Source: Phenylobacterium sp. (lineage in GTDB: Bacteria; Pseudomonadota; Alphaproteobacteria; Caulobacterales; Caulobacteraceae). Taken from it: a stretch of DNA of 64,000 nucleotides. Position 1 is the first letter of the stretch. Each line of letters begins with the position of its first letter. The position numbers were made by a program, and so were the translations under genes. Positions 9,187 through 18,250 of this stretch are shown in pieces. The stretch spans positions 17,732-81,731 of the forward strand of contig NZ_SCTC01000004.1 of the NCBI RefSeq assembly GCF_004299445.1, read 5' to 3'. Under the pieces are notes generated by a model. The model searched no databases and was not told the origin of the DNA. It worked only from the letters and a program-made list of their open reading frames with translations.

Positions 9187-11118
9187 GTGGTCGTCTTGAA
9201 ATCTGCGTTCCTTGCCGCCGCCGTGGTGCTGGCGGTCGCCGCGCCTGCCGTCGCACAGCCGTCCGAAGGGCCCCAGCCCGCCCCGATGCCGCCCGCGATC
9301 CCCGCGCCGCGTGACGTGGCCTATCCGGGGACGATCAGGCTGGATGTCGACCTCACCGACACGGCGCGACGCATCTGGCGCGTGAAGCAGACGATCCCCG
9401 TCGCTCAGTCGGGGCCCCTCACCCTGCTCTATCCGCAGTGGCTCCCGGGCAAGCACGCCCCGCGCGGCGCCATCGACAAGCTGGCCGGGCTGGTCATCAA
9501 GGCCGACGGCAAGGTCATTCCGTGGGTGCGAGACACCGTCGACGTCTACGCCTTCCACCTGAACGTGCCCGCGGGCGTGCGCGAGATCACGGCCGAGTTC
9601 CAGTTCCTCACCCCCACGGCGCCGAACCAGGGGCGGGTGATGGTGACGCCCGAGATGCTGAACCTGCAGTGGGAGGCGGTGGCCCTCTATCCGGCCGGTC
9701 ACTTCAGCCGCCGGGTGATGGTGGAGCCGCGCATCAAGCTGCCGGCCGGCTGGGGCTACGGCGTCGCGCTGGACACTGTGAGCCGTGAGGCGGACTCGGT
9801 GCGTTTCAAGCCGGTGGACTTCGAGACCCTGGTGGACAGCCCGATGTTCGCCGGCCGCTACTTCCGTCAGATCGACCTCGACCCCGGCGCCAGATTTCCC
9901 GTCCGCCTGAACGTGGTGGGCGACACCGCGGGCGAACTCGAGGTCAGCGCCCAGGTCGTCGAGCGGCACAGGAACCTGATCCGCCAGGCCGACAAGCTGT
10001 TCGGCTCGCGGCCGTTCGACCGCTACGAATTCCTGGTGGCCATATCGGATCGCCTCGGCAGCATCGGGCTGGAGCATCACCGGTCCAGCGAAAATCAGGT
10101 CGAGCCCGGCTATTTCACCGACTTCGACAAGGCGGTGACCGACCGCAACCTGCTGCCGCACGAGTACACCCACACGTGGGACGGCAAGTCCCGCCGCCCG
10201 GCCGAGCTGTGGACGCCCAACTTCAACGTGCCGATGCGCGGCCAGCTGCTGTGGGTCTACGAGGGTCAGGACCAGTACTGGGGCTATGTCCTGGGCGGCC
10301 GCTCGGGGATGTTCTCGAAGGACGAGAGCCTGGAAGCGCTGGCCGCCACGGCCGCCACCTTCGAGACCCGCATCGGGCGCCGCTGGCGGCAGATGGAGGA
10401 CACCGGCCAGGACCCGGTGATGTCGGCCCGCCGCCCGCAGCCGTGGGTGAGCTGGCAGCGCAGCGAGGACTACTACTCCGAGGGCCAGCTGATCTGGCTG
10501 GACGCCGACACCCTCATCCGCGAGCGGTCGGGCGGGAAGCGTTCGCTGGACGACTTCGCCCGCGCCTTCTTCGGCGGCAAGGACGGCGACCGTACGGTGC
10601 GGCCCTATACCTTCGACGACGTGGTCGCCACCCTGACCGCGGTCGAGCCCTACGACTGGGCCGAGTTCCTCAAGGTGCGCGTCAAGGACGTGGCCGTGAA
10701 GCCGCCCCTGGACGGCATCACCCGCGGGGGCTGGAAGCTCGTCTACACCGAGACGCCGACGAGCTTCTTCAAGGCGGGCGAGACCGCCAACAAGCAGACC
10801 AATCTCACCTACTCGCTGGGCGTGGTGCTGAACCGTGAGGGCGAGATCACGAGCGTGCTGTGGGACAGCCCGGCGTTCGAGGCCGGTCTGACGGTCTCGA
10901 CCCGGATTCTGGCGGTCGACGGCATCGCGTATGACGCCGAACGCCTGAAGACCGCGATCACGGCGGCCAAGGACGGACGGCCGATCAGCCTGCTCGTCAA
11001 GAACGGCGACCACTTCCAGACCATCGCCATCACCTACAAGGGCGGCCTGCGCTACCCGCGCCTGGAGCGCATCCCCGGCGCGCCGGACCTGCTGAGCGAG
11101 ATCTACCGGGCGAAGTAG
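9187..11118 (+). CDS. M61 (glycyl aminopeptidase-like) family metallopeptidase with PDZ domain
   Basis: This predicted secreted zinc aminopeptidase is 643 residues long. An N-terminal signal peptide (hydrophobic run ending around AVAQPS) is followed by the M61 N-terminal beta domain, then the zinc motif HEYTH at residues 325-329, with the third ligand Glu in YEGQDQYWG, and a C-terminal PDZ-like domain (GVVLNREGEITSVLWDSPAFEAGL). The GTG at 9187 or TTG at 9196 are both plausible starts directly before the lysine of the signal peptide. I chose 9187, just downstream of a promoter-like sequence. It follows the glnA terminator, so it is a separate unit. Confidence 0.85.
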   Translation: MVVLKSAFLAAAVVLAVAAPAVAQPSEGPQPAPMPPAIPAPRDVAYPGTIRLDVDLTDTARRIWRVKQTIPVAQSGPLTLLYPQWLPGKHAPRGAIDKLAGLVIKADGKVIPWVRDTVDVYAFHLNVPAGVREITAEFQFLTPTAPNQGRVMVTPEMLNLQWEAVALYPAGHFSRRVMVEPRIKLPAGWGYGVALDTVSREADSVRFKPVDFETLVDSPMFAGRYFRQIDLDPGARFPVRLNVVGDTAGELEVSAQVVERHRNLIRQADKLFGSRPFDRYEFLVAISDRLGSIGLEHHRSSENQVEPGYFTDFDKAVTDRNLLPHEYTHTWDGKSRRPAELWTPNFNVPMRGQLLWVYEGQDQYWGYVLGGRSGMFSKDESLEALAATAATFETRIGRRWRQMEDTGQDPVMSARRPQPWVSWQRSEDYYSEGQLIWLDADTLIRERSGGKRSLDDFARAFFGGKDGDRTVRPYTFDDVVATLTAVEPYDWAEFLKVRVKDVAVKPPLDGITRGGWKLVYTETPTSFFKAGETANKQTNLTYSLGVVLNREGEITSVLWDSPAFEAGLTVSTRILAVDGIAYDAERLKTAITAAKDGRPISLLVKNGDHFQTIAITYKGGLRYPRLERIPGAPDLLSEIYRAK

Positions 11119-11124
11119 GCCGGG

Positions 11125-12054
11125 TCAGGCGAACCGTTCGTCCATCCAGCCGCCCGCCACATGGATGGCCCGGCGGGCGGCCTGCAGGGCGGCGCCCCAG
11201 GCGTGGAAGACGTGGATCATCTCGGGCCAGACCTCGAGGCGTACGTCGACGCGGGCGTGGGCCAGGACGTCCGCCAGGGTGACGCTGTCGCTGAGCAGCG
11301 CCTCTTCCGAGCCGGTCTGAATCAGCACCGGGGCGACGCCTTCGAAGTCGCCCAGGATCGGCGAGGCCAGCGGGTCGGACGCCTCCAGGCCGCCGAGATA
11401 GTCGCGTGCGCTGGCGTCCAGGCCCGGCTTGCTGATCATCGGATCCGTGTCGGCCTTGGTGCGATAGCTGGCGCCGGACTGGCTGAGGTCGACCCAGGGA
11501 CTGATTACGAAGAACCCGGCGGGCTGTGGCAGGCTCTGAGCCTTGAGGCGCAGCGCGAGCGCCATGGTGAGGCCGCCTCCGGCCGAGTCGCCGGCCACGA
11601 CGATGCTCGCCGGGGCCACGCCTTCCTCCAGCAAGGCGCGGTAGACCGCCTCGGCATCGTCCACCGCGGCGGGGAAGCGATGCTCGGGCGCCAGCCGATA
11701 GTCGGCGGCGATCGCGCGTGTGCGCGCCGCCGCCGCCAGACGGGCCACCAGCGGCCTGTGGCTGCGCGGGCTGCCGGCCGTGTAGGCGCCGCCGTGGAGG
11801 TAGAGCATGCGTCGCTCGCCCAACGCGCCCTCGGGCGTGACCCGCTCGCACCGGACGCCGCCAAGCGTCAGCGGCTCGTGCCAGCAACCGGTGGGGAGCG
11901 CGCCCGCCTCGCCCATGGCGTCCATCGCGGCGCGGCGCTCCGCGTGGCTGGGGGGTGGTGCGCCGGGATCAGGGCGGCGGGCCGCCATCAGCGCGCGAAC
12001 ACCCGCAATCTCCGGATCCCGCCAGCTCGCCAAGACGCCCTCCGACAGCCGCAC
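11125..12054 (-). CDS. alpha/beta hydrolase, hormone-sensitive-lipase (acetyl esterase) family
   Basis: This 309-residue esterase of bacterial HSL family IV has the oxyanion-hole motif HGGAY near residue 88, nucleophile elbow GDSAGG near residue 156, acid residue in the GSEEALLSD region and catalytic His in MIHVFHAW. No signal peptide is seen, so a cytosolic short-chain ester hydrolase is likely. It is convergent with the M61 peptidase gene (six bases between stops) and divergent from parE over 259 bp. The natural substrate is unknown. Confidence 0.88.
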   Translation of the reverse strand: MRLSEGVLASWRDPEIAGVRALMAARRPDPGAPPPSHAERRAAMDAMGEAGALPTGCWHEPLTLGGVRCERVTPEGALGERRMLYLHGGAYTAGSPRSHRPLVARLAAAARTRAIAADYRLAPEHRFPAAVDDAEAVYRALLEEGVAPASIVVAGDSAGGGLTMALALRLKAQSLPQPAGFFVISPWVDLSQSGASYRTKADTDPMISKPGLDASARDYLGGLEASDPLASPILGDFEGVAPVLIQTGSEEALLSDSVTLADVLAHARVDVRLEVWPEMIHVFHAWGAALQAARRAIHVAGGWMDERFA

Positions 12055-12247
12055 CCGGATCGTGCCCTAGAATCATCGGGTTGGGACAGCCCCCGCGCGC
12101 GGCCGCCCAGGCGACGGTGTCCAGCGTCCCGACTCCACCGAGCGGGCATCGTAAGTCCGCAGATCGTCGGGCGCCGCGCTGGTGACCTCGACGCACCCGG
12201 CGCAGGAGGCGACCCGCGCTCGCCCCTTGGGAGAATTTCGCTTTCCT

Positions 12248-12277
12248 TTGACCCGACCACCCCCACGCGCCCATAGG
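12248..12277 (+). promoter_or_regulatory. candidate promoter of parE
   Basis: TTGACC at 12248-12253 and CATAGG at 12272-12277 are 18 bases apart, 37 bp ahead of the parE start. A CcrM-type methylation site GAATC lies at 12290-12294, near the predicted transcript start, and a second GANTC site is at 12131-12135. In Caulobacter such sites can couple transcription to replication through GcrA, but GANTC is common by chance, so this is only a hint. Confidence 0.35.
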
Positions 12278-12313
12278 GTGGCCCGCCGAGAATCGACGCA
12301 ACTTCAGTCCAAG

Positions 12314-14365
12314 ATGTCCAAGTCCTCTTCCCAGCCCGCATCAGATCTGTTCGGCGACGACGCCCTCAATCCCGTGCCAGCCGCGCCGCTGGCCGAGAGC
12401 CACGAGCCACGCCCGGACGTGGCCACGAGCAAGGGCGGCTATTCCGCCAAGGATATCGAGGTCCTCGAGGGGCTGGAGCCGGTCCGCAAGCGGCCGGGCA
12501 TGTATATCGGCGGCACCGACGAACGCGCGCTGCACCACCTGTTCGCCGAAGTCCTGGACAACGCCATGGACGAGGCCGTCGCCGGCCACGCCAAGGTGAT
12601 CACGGTGAGCCTGGACGCTGACGGCGCCCTCACTGTCACCGATGACGGCCGCGGCATCCCGGTCGACCCGCACCCCAAGTACCCGGGCAAGTCGGCCCTG
12701 GAAGTCATCATGACCGTCCTGCACTCGGGCGGGAAATTCTCGGGCAAGGCTTACGAGACCTCCGGCGGCCTGCACGGCGTCGGCGTCTCGGTCGTGAACG
12801 CCCTGTCCGAGCGCGTCGAGGTCACCGCCTGGAAGGACGGCTTCGAGTGGCGCCAGGCCTTCACGCGGGGCAAGTCGGTCGCTCCGATCGAGAAGCTGGG
12901 GCCGACGCGCAAGAAGGGCACCCAGATCAGCTTCACGCCCGACCCGGTGATCTTCGGCGACGGCGTGGCGTTCAAGCCGGCCAGGCTCTACCGGATGGCG
13001 CGCTCCAAGGCCTATCTGTTCGGCGGGGTCGAGATCCGCTGGAAATGCGATCAGTCACGGATCCAGGACCAGACGCCGCCTGAGGCCGTCTTCCGCTTCC
13101 CCAACGGCCTGGCCGACTTCCTGGCCGAGCGGATCAAGGGGCTGGAGACGGTGACGCCCGAGCCCTTCACCGGCCGCTATGAACGCCCCGGCGAGGCCGG
13201 CAAGGTCGAGTGGGCCGTGGCCTGGACGCCGGCCGGATTCGGCGAGGCCGACAGCTTCATGCAGTCGTACTGCAACACGGTTCCCACGCCCGAAGGCGGA
13301 ACGCACGAGAGCGGCCTGCGGGCGGCGATGACGCGCGGGCTCAAGCAATACGCCGAACTGGTGGGCGAGAAGCGCGGCGCCCTGATCACCGCCGACGACG
13401 TGGTCTCCCAGGCCGGCGCTCTGGTCAGCGTGTTCATCCGCGACCCCGAATTCCAGGGCCAGACCAAGGAAAAGCTGTCGTCATCCGAGGCCCAGCGCCT
13501 GGTCGAGAAGGCCCTGGCCGACCCGTTCGACCATTGGCTGACCGCCCAGCCCAAGGCCGCCAGCGCGCTACTCCAGTTCGTGGTCGAACGCGCCGAGGAG
13601 CGGCTGAAGCGGCGCAAGGACAAGGAAGTCGCCCGCGCCTCAGCGACCCGCAAGCTGCGGCTGCCCGGCAAGCTGGCGGACTGCGCGGGTTCGTCCACCA
13701 CGGGCACCGAGCTGTTCCTGGTCGAGGGTGACTCGGCCGGCGGCTCGGCCAAGCAGGCCCGCGACCGCAAGACCCAGGCGATCCTCCCTCTGCGGGGCAA
13801 GATCCTGAACGTCGCATCCGCTACAGCCGACAAGTTCGGCGGCAACAAGGAGCTGTCGGACCTGTTGCTGGCGCTGGGCGCGCAGACGGGGTCGAAGTTC
13901 AGGGACGAAGACCTGCGCTACGATCGCATCATCATCATGACGGACGCCGACGTCGACGGCGCCCACATCGCGAGCCTGTTGATCACCTTCTTCTACCGCA
14001 CGATGCCCGACCTGATCCGGACGGGCCGGCTCTATCTCGCGCTCCCGCCGCTCTATCGGCTGAGCCATGGCGGCAAGGCGGTCTATGCCCGTGACAACGA
14101 GCACCGCGACCAGCTGCTGGCCAGCGACTTCAAGGGCAAGAAGCCCGAGATCAGCCGCTTCAAGGGCCTGGGCGAGATGATGCCGGGCCAGCTCAAGGAA
14201 ACCACCATGGACCCCAAGACCCGCACGCTCGCGCGGGTCACCCTGCCCCGGGCGGAAGAACTGGTGGAGGACCTGGTGGAGCGCCTGATGGGCCGCAAGC
14301 CCGAGGCGCGCTTCCAGTTCATCCAGGAGAACGCCGAGTTCGCCGTGGCCGATCTGGACATCTAG
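12314..14365 (+). CDS. parE: DNA topoisomerase IV subunit B
   Basis: ParE is the ATPase subunit of the type II topoisomerase that decatenates replicated chromosomes. The 683-residue product shows the GHKL ATP site (EVLDNAMDEAVAGHA, RPGMYIGG, HGVGVSVVNAL), the transducer region, and a TOPRIM domain with EGDSAGGSAKQARDR and DADVDGAHI. The length, without the roughly 170-residue TOPRIM insertion of many GyrB proteins, and the C-terminal RLMGRKPEARFQFIQENAEF favour ParE over GyrB. ATG 12314 begins a poorly conserved tail of about 50 residues before the ATPase domain. The frame is open upstream to 12182 without a plausible start. Confidence 0.93.
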   Translation: MSKSSSQPASDLFGDDALNPVPAAPLAESHEPRPDVATSKGGYSAKDIEVLEGLEPVRKRPGMYIGGTDERALHHLFAEVLDNAMDEAVAGHAKVITVSLDADGALTVTDDGRGIPVDPHPKYPGKSALEVIMTVLHSGGKFSGKAYETSGGLHGVGVSVVNALSERVEVTAWKDGFEWRQAFTRGKSVAPIEKLGPTRKKGTQISFTPDPVIFGDGVAFKPARLYRMARSKAYLFGGVEIRWKCDQSRIQDQTPPEAVFRFPNGLADFLAERIKGLETVTPEPFTGRYERPGEAGKVEWAVAWTPAGFGEADSFMQSYCNTVPTPEGGTHESGLRAAMTRGLKQYAELVGEKRGALITADDVVSQAGALVSVFIRDPEFQGQTKEKLSSSEAQRLVEKALADPFDHWLTAQPKAASALLQFVVERAEERLKRRKDKEVARASATRKLRLPGKLADCAGSSTTGTELFLVEGDSAGGSAKQARDRKTQAILPLRGKILNVASATADKFGGNKELSDLLLALGAQTGSKFRDEDLRYDRIIIMTDADVDGAHIASLLITFFYRTMPDLIRTGRLYLALPPLYRLSHGGKAVYARDNEHRDQLLASDFKGKKPEISRFKGLGEMMPGQLKETTMDPKTRTLARVTLPRAEELVEDLVERLMGRKPEARFQFIQENAEFAVADLDI

Positions 14366-14424
14366 AACACCCGGGCCGGGGGGCTGCGCCGAGAGGCGCC
14401 GTGAACTTCACTGTTCAGCACGCG

Positions 14425-14452
14425 TTGACTTGACGCAGGTTGACCGTATGTT
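14425..14452 (+). promoter_or_regulatory. candidate promoter of the DEAD-box helicase gene
   Basis: TTGACT (14425-14430) and TATGTT (14447-14452) are 16 bases apart, a good sigma-70-like pair, about 80 bp upstream of the helicase start codon. An overlapping TTGACGC at 14430-14436 matches the Caulobacter -35 consensus exactly but has poor spacing to the same -10. The prediction is by eye. Confidence 0.45.
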
Positions 14453-14531
14453 CCGCGCGCGTGGCGATCTCCGCCTGCGCAGCCGCGTTGCGCCAGCCTC
14501 ACTTGAGTGGGCGCCGCCCACCCGGACACGA

Positions 14532-16124
14532 ATGACCGAATTCTCCGATCTTGGCCTGTCGCCTGCGACCCTGAAGGCCGTCGCCGACACCGGCTACACC
14601 ACCGCCACGCCGATCCAGGCCGAGGCGATCCCCTATGCCCTGCACGGGCGCGACGTTCTGGGCATCGCCCAGACGGGCACCGGCAAGACCGCCGCCTTCA
14701 CCCTGCCCATGATCGATCGGCTGGCCGCCGGCCGCGCGAAGGCGCGGATGCCGCGCGCCCTGGTGATCGCGCCGACCCGCGAACTGGCCGACCAGGTCGC
14801 CGCCTCGTTCGAAAAGTACGCCAAGGACCAGAAGCTCTCGTGGGCCCTGCTGATCGGCGGCGTGTCGTTCAAGGACCAGGAGCAGAAGCTGGATCGCGGC
14901 GTCGACGTGCTGATCGCCACGCCCGGCCGCCTGCTGGACCACTTCGAGCGCGGCAAGCTCTTGATGACGGGCGTGCAGATCATGGTGGTCGATGAAGCCG
15001 ACCGCATGCTGGACATGGGCTTCATTCCCGACCTCGAGCGCATCTTCAAGCTGACGCCGCCCAAGAAGCAGACGCTGTTCTTCTCGGCGACCATGCCGCC
15101 CGAGATCACGCGGCTCACCAAGCAGTTCCTGAACGATCCGATCCGCGTCGAGGCCTCGAAGCCAGCGACGACGGCCGACACGATCACCCAGAACCTGGTG
15201 CGGATCCCGACCGCTGACCCCAAGGCCAAGCGCACGGCGCTGCGCGAGCTGATCGGCCGGGCGGACGTGAAGAACGGCATCGTCTTCTGCAATCGCAAGT
15301 CCGAGGTCGACATCGTCGCCAAGTCGCTGAAGAAGCACGGCCTGGACGCCGCGCCGATCCACGGTGACCTGGACCAGGCCACCCGGATGCGCACGCTGGA
15401 GAGCTTCCGCAGCGGCGCGCTGCGCCTGTTGTGCGCCTCGGACGTCGCGGCCCGCGGCCTGGACATCCCGGCCGTCAGCCACGTTTTCAATTACGACGTG
15501 CCGCACCACGCCGACGACTATGTGCACCGCATCGGCCGGACGGGCCGCGCGGGCCGCCTGGGTCAGGCGTTCATGATCGTGACGCCCGCCGACAGCCGGA
15601 ACCTGGACAAGGTGCTCAAGCTGATCGGCAAGGTTCCGGAAGAGATCGTCATCGAGGGGATCGACTGGGGCAGCATCAAGGACGAGCCGCGCGCCGGGCG
15701 CAGCGGCGGCCGTGAGCGCAGCAGCGGCCGCGACCGTGGTCCGGGCGGTCCCCGAGGCCGCGACCGCGAACGTCCGCCACGGGACACCCGCCCGCCGCAG
15801 GCCGAAGCGCCCGCCGAGGTTCAGGCCGAGGCGCCCGTCCCCGCCGCCGAAGAGGCCCCTGCCCGCGTCCGTCGTGAACGCCCCCGTCGTGAGCGCGAGG
15901 AGCGCGCACCCCGGGAAGCCCGCCCCGAAGCCGAAGCGCGCGAGCCCCGTCCGGACCGCGAATCGCGGCCGCGCCGCGACGAACGCCCTGCGCGCAGCGA
16001 TCGCCCGCGGGACGATCGAGGCGCCCGCGGTCGTGACCAGGAGGACAACGAGCGCGTCGTCGGCTTCGGCGGCGACACGCCCGCATTCCTGACGCGCGCC
16101 ACCCCGAAAACCTCTCAAGATTAA
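14532..16124 (+). CDS. DEAD-box ATP-dependent RNA helicase (RhlE-like)
   Basis: This RNA helicase of 530 residues carries all core motifs in order: Q-motif (TPIQAEAIP), motif I AQTGTGKT, PTRELA, TPGR, DEAD box as DEADR, SAT, then the second RecA domain with HGD, ARGLDIP and HRIGRTGRAG. Residues from about 390 onward form a disordered, Arg/Glu/Pro/Ala-rich tail of about 140 residues that likely binds RNA or partners. ATG 14532 starts the typical MTEFSDLGLSP sequence; an upstream in-frame start at 14430 overlaps the promoter. A degradosome or ribosome-assembly role is possible but not shown. Confidence 0.9.
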   Translation: MTEFSDLGLSPATLKAVADTGYTTATPIQAEAIPYALHGRDVLGIAQTGTGKTAAFTLPMIDRLAAGRAKARMPRALVIAPTRELADQVAASFEKYAKDQKLSWALLIGGVSFKDQEQKLDRGVDVLIATPGRLLDHFERGKLLMTGVQIMVVDEADRMLDMGFIPDLERIFKLTPPKKQTLFFSATMPPEITRLTKQFLNDPIRVEASKPATTADTITQNLVRIPTADPKAKRTALRELIGRADVKNGIVFCNRKSEVDIVAKSLKKHGLDAAPIHGDLDQATRMRTLESFRSGALRLLCASDVAARGLDIPAVSHVFNYDVPHHADDYVHRIGRTGRAGRLGQAFMIVTPADSRNLDKVLKLIGKVPEEIVIEGIDWGSIKDEPRAGRSGGRERSSGRDRGPGGPRGRDRERPPRDTRPPQAEAPAEVQAEAPVPAAEEAPARVRRERPRREREERAPREARPEAEAREPRPDRESRPRRDERPARSDRPRDDRGARGRDQEDNERVVGFGGDTPAFLTRATPKTSQD

Positions 16125-16173
16125 TCTGGCGCTTTAACCCGTCGTTTGGGGTCGGGCCGATATTTTCGGCCGC

Positions 16174-17238
16174 ATGTCGAAGGACCTCGATACTATCCTA
16201 CGCAGCCCCAGGGCGTACGATTGGGCCCGCAAGGCCATCGAAGCCATGGAGTCGAATCGCGTCTGGCCCACCACGCTCAATTTCGAGCTGTGGTTGCACT
16301 ACGTTGCGGCCAAGGACGGCGAAGTCGCGAACGAGATCGACTCCGTGCTGTCCTCGGGCCAGCACTTCACCGAGCAGGTGGCGGAGAAGATCGCGGAGAA
16401 GCATCTGCCTCACGCCAAGCTGTCGGGCGAGATCCTCGACGCCGGGAAGAGCCTGACCCAGGAACTGGAAAGCGTCAGCCGGGCGTTGGAGTCGGCGCGC
16501 GAGAGCAGCGAGGCCTACGGCCAGCAACTGGCCAGCGCGTCCGCCTCGCTGGAGCACGACGAGAATTCCGACGCCGTCCGGGCCATGGTCGAGACCCTGA
16601 GCGTCGCCACCGCCAAGGTCCGCGACGAGAACAAGACCCTCGAGAGCCAACTTGCCGACACCAACGACGAACTGGGCCGCCTGAAGCAGCACCTCGAGCA
16701 GGCCCGCCGGGAGGCCATGACCGACTCGCTCACGATGCTCGCCAACCGCAAGGCGTTCGACGAGACGTTCGAGTCCGCCTGCGCCCATGCGGTGGCGACC
16801 GGCGAGCCTCTGGCCCTGGCCATCCTCGACATCGACCACTTCAAGAAGTTCAACGACACCTGGGGCCACCAGACGGGCGACCAGGTGATCCGTTTCGTCG
16901 CCAGCGTGATCGGCCGCGCCGCCAGCGAGGGGCGCCGCTTCTCGGCCCGCTATGGCGGCGAGGAGTTCGCGGTGATCTTCCCGGGCGAGACCAGCCGCTC
17001 GGCGATGACGATCCTGGAGACCGTCCGCGAAGAGATCAGCTCGCGCATCCTGAAGCGCCGCTCGACCAACGAGGACCTGGGCGCCATCACGATCTCGATC
17101 GGGATCGCCGACCATCTCGGCAACGAGCACACCACCAGCCTGCTCGATCGGGCCGACGGCGCGCTCTACGCCTCGAAGAATGGCGGGCGCAACCAGACCT
17201 CGATCGCCCCGGCCAACGAGCAGACCCGGGCGGCCTGA
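16174..17238 (+). CDS. GGDEF-domain diguanylate cyclase, cytosolic
   Basis: This protein is predicted to make cyclic di-GMP from two GTP. The N-terminal half (residues 1-180) is helical with a long coiled coil around 90-180 (ESVSRALESARES, VRDENKTLESQLADTNDELGRLKQHLEQARREA), and the C-terminal half is a GGDEF domain with D-x-x-H-FKKFNDTWGH and the active-site GGEEF at residues 261-265. No transmembrane segment or receiver domain is present. The nine residues before GGEEF read EGRRFSARY, so the RxxD inhibitory site is absent. It resembles soluble coiled-coil cyclases such as Caulobacter DgcB, but I cannot assign orthology. Confidence 0.88.
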   Translation: MSKDLDTILRSPRAYDWARKAIEAMESNRVWPTTLNFELWLHYVAAKDGEVANEIDSVLSSGQHFTEQVAEKIAEKHLPHAKLSGEILDAGKSLTQELESVSRALESARESSEAYGQQLASASASLEHDENSDAVRAMVETLSVATAKVRDENKTLESQLADTNDELGRLKQHLEQARREAMTDSLTMLANRKAFDETFESACAHAVATGEPLALAILDIDHFKKFNDTWGHQTGDQVIRFVASVIGRAASEGRRFSARYGGEEFAVIFPGETSRSAMTILETVREEISSRILKRRSTNEDLGAITISIGIADHLGNEHTTSLLDRADGALYASKNGGRNQTSIAPANEQTRAA

Positions 17239-17306
17239 TCATTCGTCTTGGCTGACGCCGGGGTATCTGGCCTTCACTCTCTCCCGAGAGTTTGAAGGAG
17301 GACGCC

Positions 17307-18113
17307 ATGGACGGCGCACAAGCCCCCGCCAAGGTGAAGACGAGCGTCGCAGACGGCGTCGCGACCATCACCCTGAACGATCCCGGCACCCTGAACGCCG
17401 CCGGCCTGGAACTGATGGCCGACCTTGACGCCGCCGTCAGCGCGGCGATCGCCAACAAGGACGTCCGGGCCATCATCCTGACCGGCGAAGGCCGCGGCTT
17501 CTGCTCGGGCGCCAACCTCTCGGGCGGCGGGTCGGCCGGTCGCGCCACCGACAGCGGCGAGGGTCCGAACCAGGCCCTGCTCAACGTCTACAATCCCTTC
17601 GTGAGCCGCATCCGCAAGTCGCCCAAGCCGCTGGTGGCGGCGGTGAACGGCGTGGCCGCGGGCGTCGGCGTGTCGCTGGCGCTGGCCTGCGACCTCGTGG
17701 TGGCCGGCGAGAGCGCCTACTTCCTGCTGGCGTTCCGCCGCATCGGCCTGGTGCCCGACGGCGGCGCGACCTGGCTGCTGCCCCGGCTGGTGGGCAAGGC
17801 CCGGGCCATGGAGCTGATGCTGCTGGGCGAGAAGCTGCCGGCGGCGACCGCCGAACAGTGGGGTCTGATCAACCGCTGCGTCCCCGACGGCGAAGTCCTG
17901 GCCAAGGCCACCGAGCTGGCCAAGGCGCTGGCGACCGGGCCCAAGTCGCTGGGCCTCACCCGTAACCTGGTTTGGGACTCGCTGGACGCGGCCTGGCACG
18001 ATCAGGTCGAGGCCGAAGCCTACGCTCAGGGCGAAGCCGGCCGCACCGAGGACGCCCGGGAAGGCATCATGGCCTTCGTCCAGAAGCGCCAGGCCGAGTT
18101 CAAGGGCCGCTAG
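17307..18113 (+). CDS. enoyl-CoA hydratase/isomerase family protein
   Basis: This 268-residue crotonase-superfamily enzyme acts on acyl-CoA thioesters, probably in beta-oxidation or a related pathway. The oxyanion-hole segments are GRGFCSGANL and ACDLVVAGESAYFLLAFRRIGLVPDGG. The second catalytic-glutamate position reads P-D-G-G, which also occurs in isomerase-type members, so hydratase activity is not certain. ATG 17307 is preceded by GAAGGAGG, a near-perfect Shine-Dalgarno sequence. A hairpin cluster follows the stop codon. Confidence 0.85.
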   Translation: MDGAQAPAKVKTSVADGVATITLNDPGTLNAAGLELMADLDAAVSAAIANKDVRAIILTGEGRGFCSGANLSGGGSAGRATDSGEGPNQALLNVYNPFVSRIRKSPKPLVAAVNGVAAGVGVSLALACDLVVAGESAYFLLAFRRIGLVPDGGATWLLPRLVGKARAMELMLLGEKLPAATAEQWGLINRCVPDGEVLAKATELAKALATGPKSLGLTRNLVWDSLDAAWHDQVEAEAYAQGEAGRTEDAREGIMAFVQKRQAEFKGR

Positions 18114-18121
18114 AATCCTCC

Positions 18122-18186
18122 GGGTTCGCGTCGAACCCGATCAAGCCGGCTCGCGAGCGTCAGAAGAGAGCGCTCAATGCGCTCTC
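18122..18186 (+). other. two perfect stem-loops and a palindrome downstream of the enoyl-CoA hydratase gene
   Basis: There is a 7-bp stem at 18122-18128/18132-18138 (loop CGT), a 10-bp self-complementary palindrome at 18149-18158, and an 8-bp stem at 18166-18173/18179-18186 (loop TCAAT). None is followed by a T-run. Together with the larger hairpin at 18215-18248 they fill the 137-bp gap before the GST gene. Possible roles are transcript 3'-end stabilisation, a structured leader or a small RNA. Confidence 0.5.
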
Positions 18187-18214
18187 ACCCGATACGATTC
18201 CGGCTTCACAGTGT

Positions 18215-18249
18215 AAGGACCCTCGCAAGACAGCTTGCGAGGGTCCTTT
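18215..18249 (+). promoter_or_regulatory. 15-bp perfect hairpin burying the GST ribosome-binding site
   Basis: Arms 18215-18229 and 18234-18248 pair perfectly around the loop ACAG, and TTC follows. The 3' arm contains GAGGG (18239-18243), which is the only plausible Shine-Dalgarno sequence for the GTG start at 18251, seven bases away. It may therefore act as an intrinsic terminator for the upstream gene and, if read through, keep GST translation off until it melts or is bound. Confidence 0.6.
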
Positions 18250-18250
18250 C

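Noticed and set aside
9160..11013. 617-residue minus-strand frame
   Set aside because: It is a shadow of the M61 peptidase gene with no recognisable domain.
18120..18140. tRNA T-arm-like sequence GGGTTCG...CGAACCC
   Set aside because: The stem and loop sizes do not fit a tRNA T-arm, and no acceptor, D or anticodon arms surround it.
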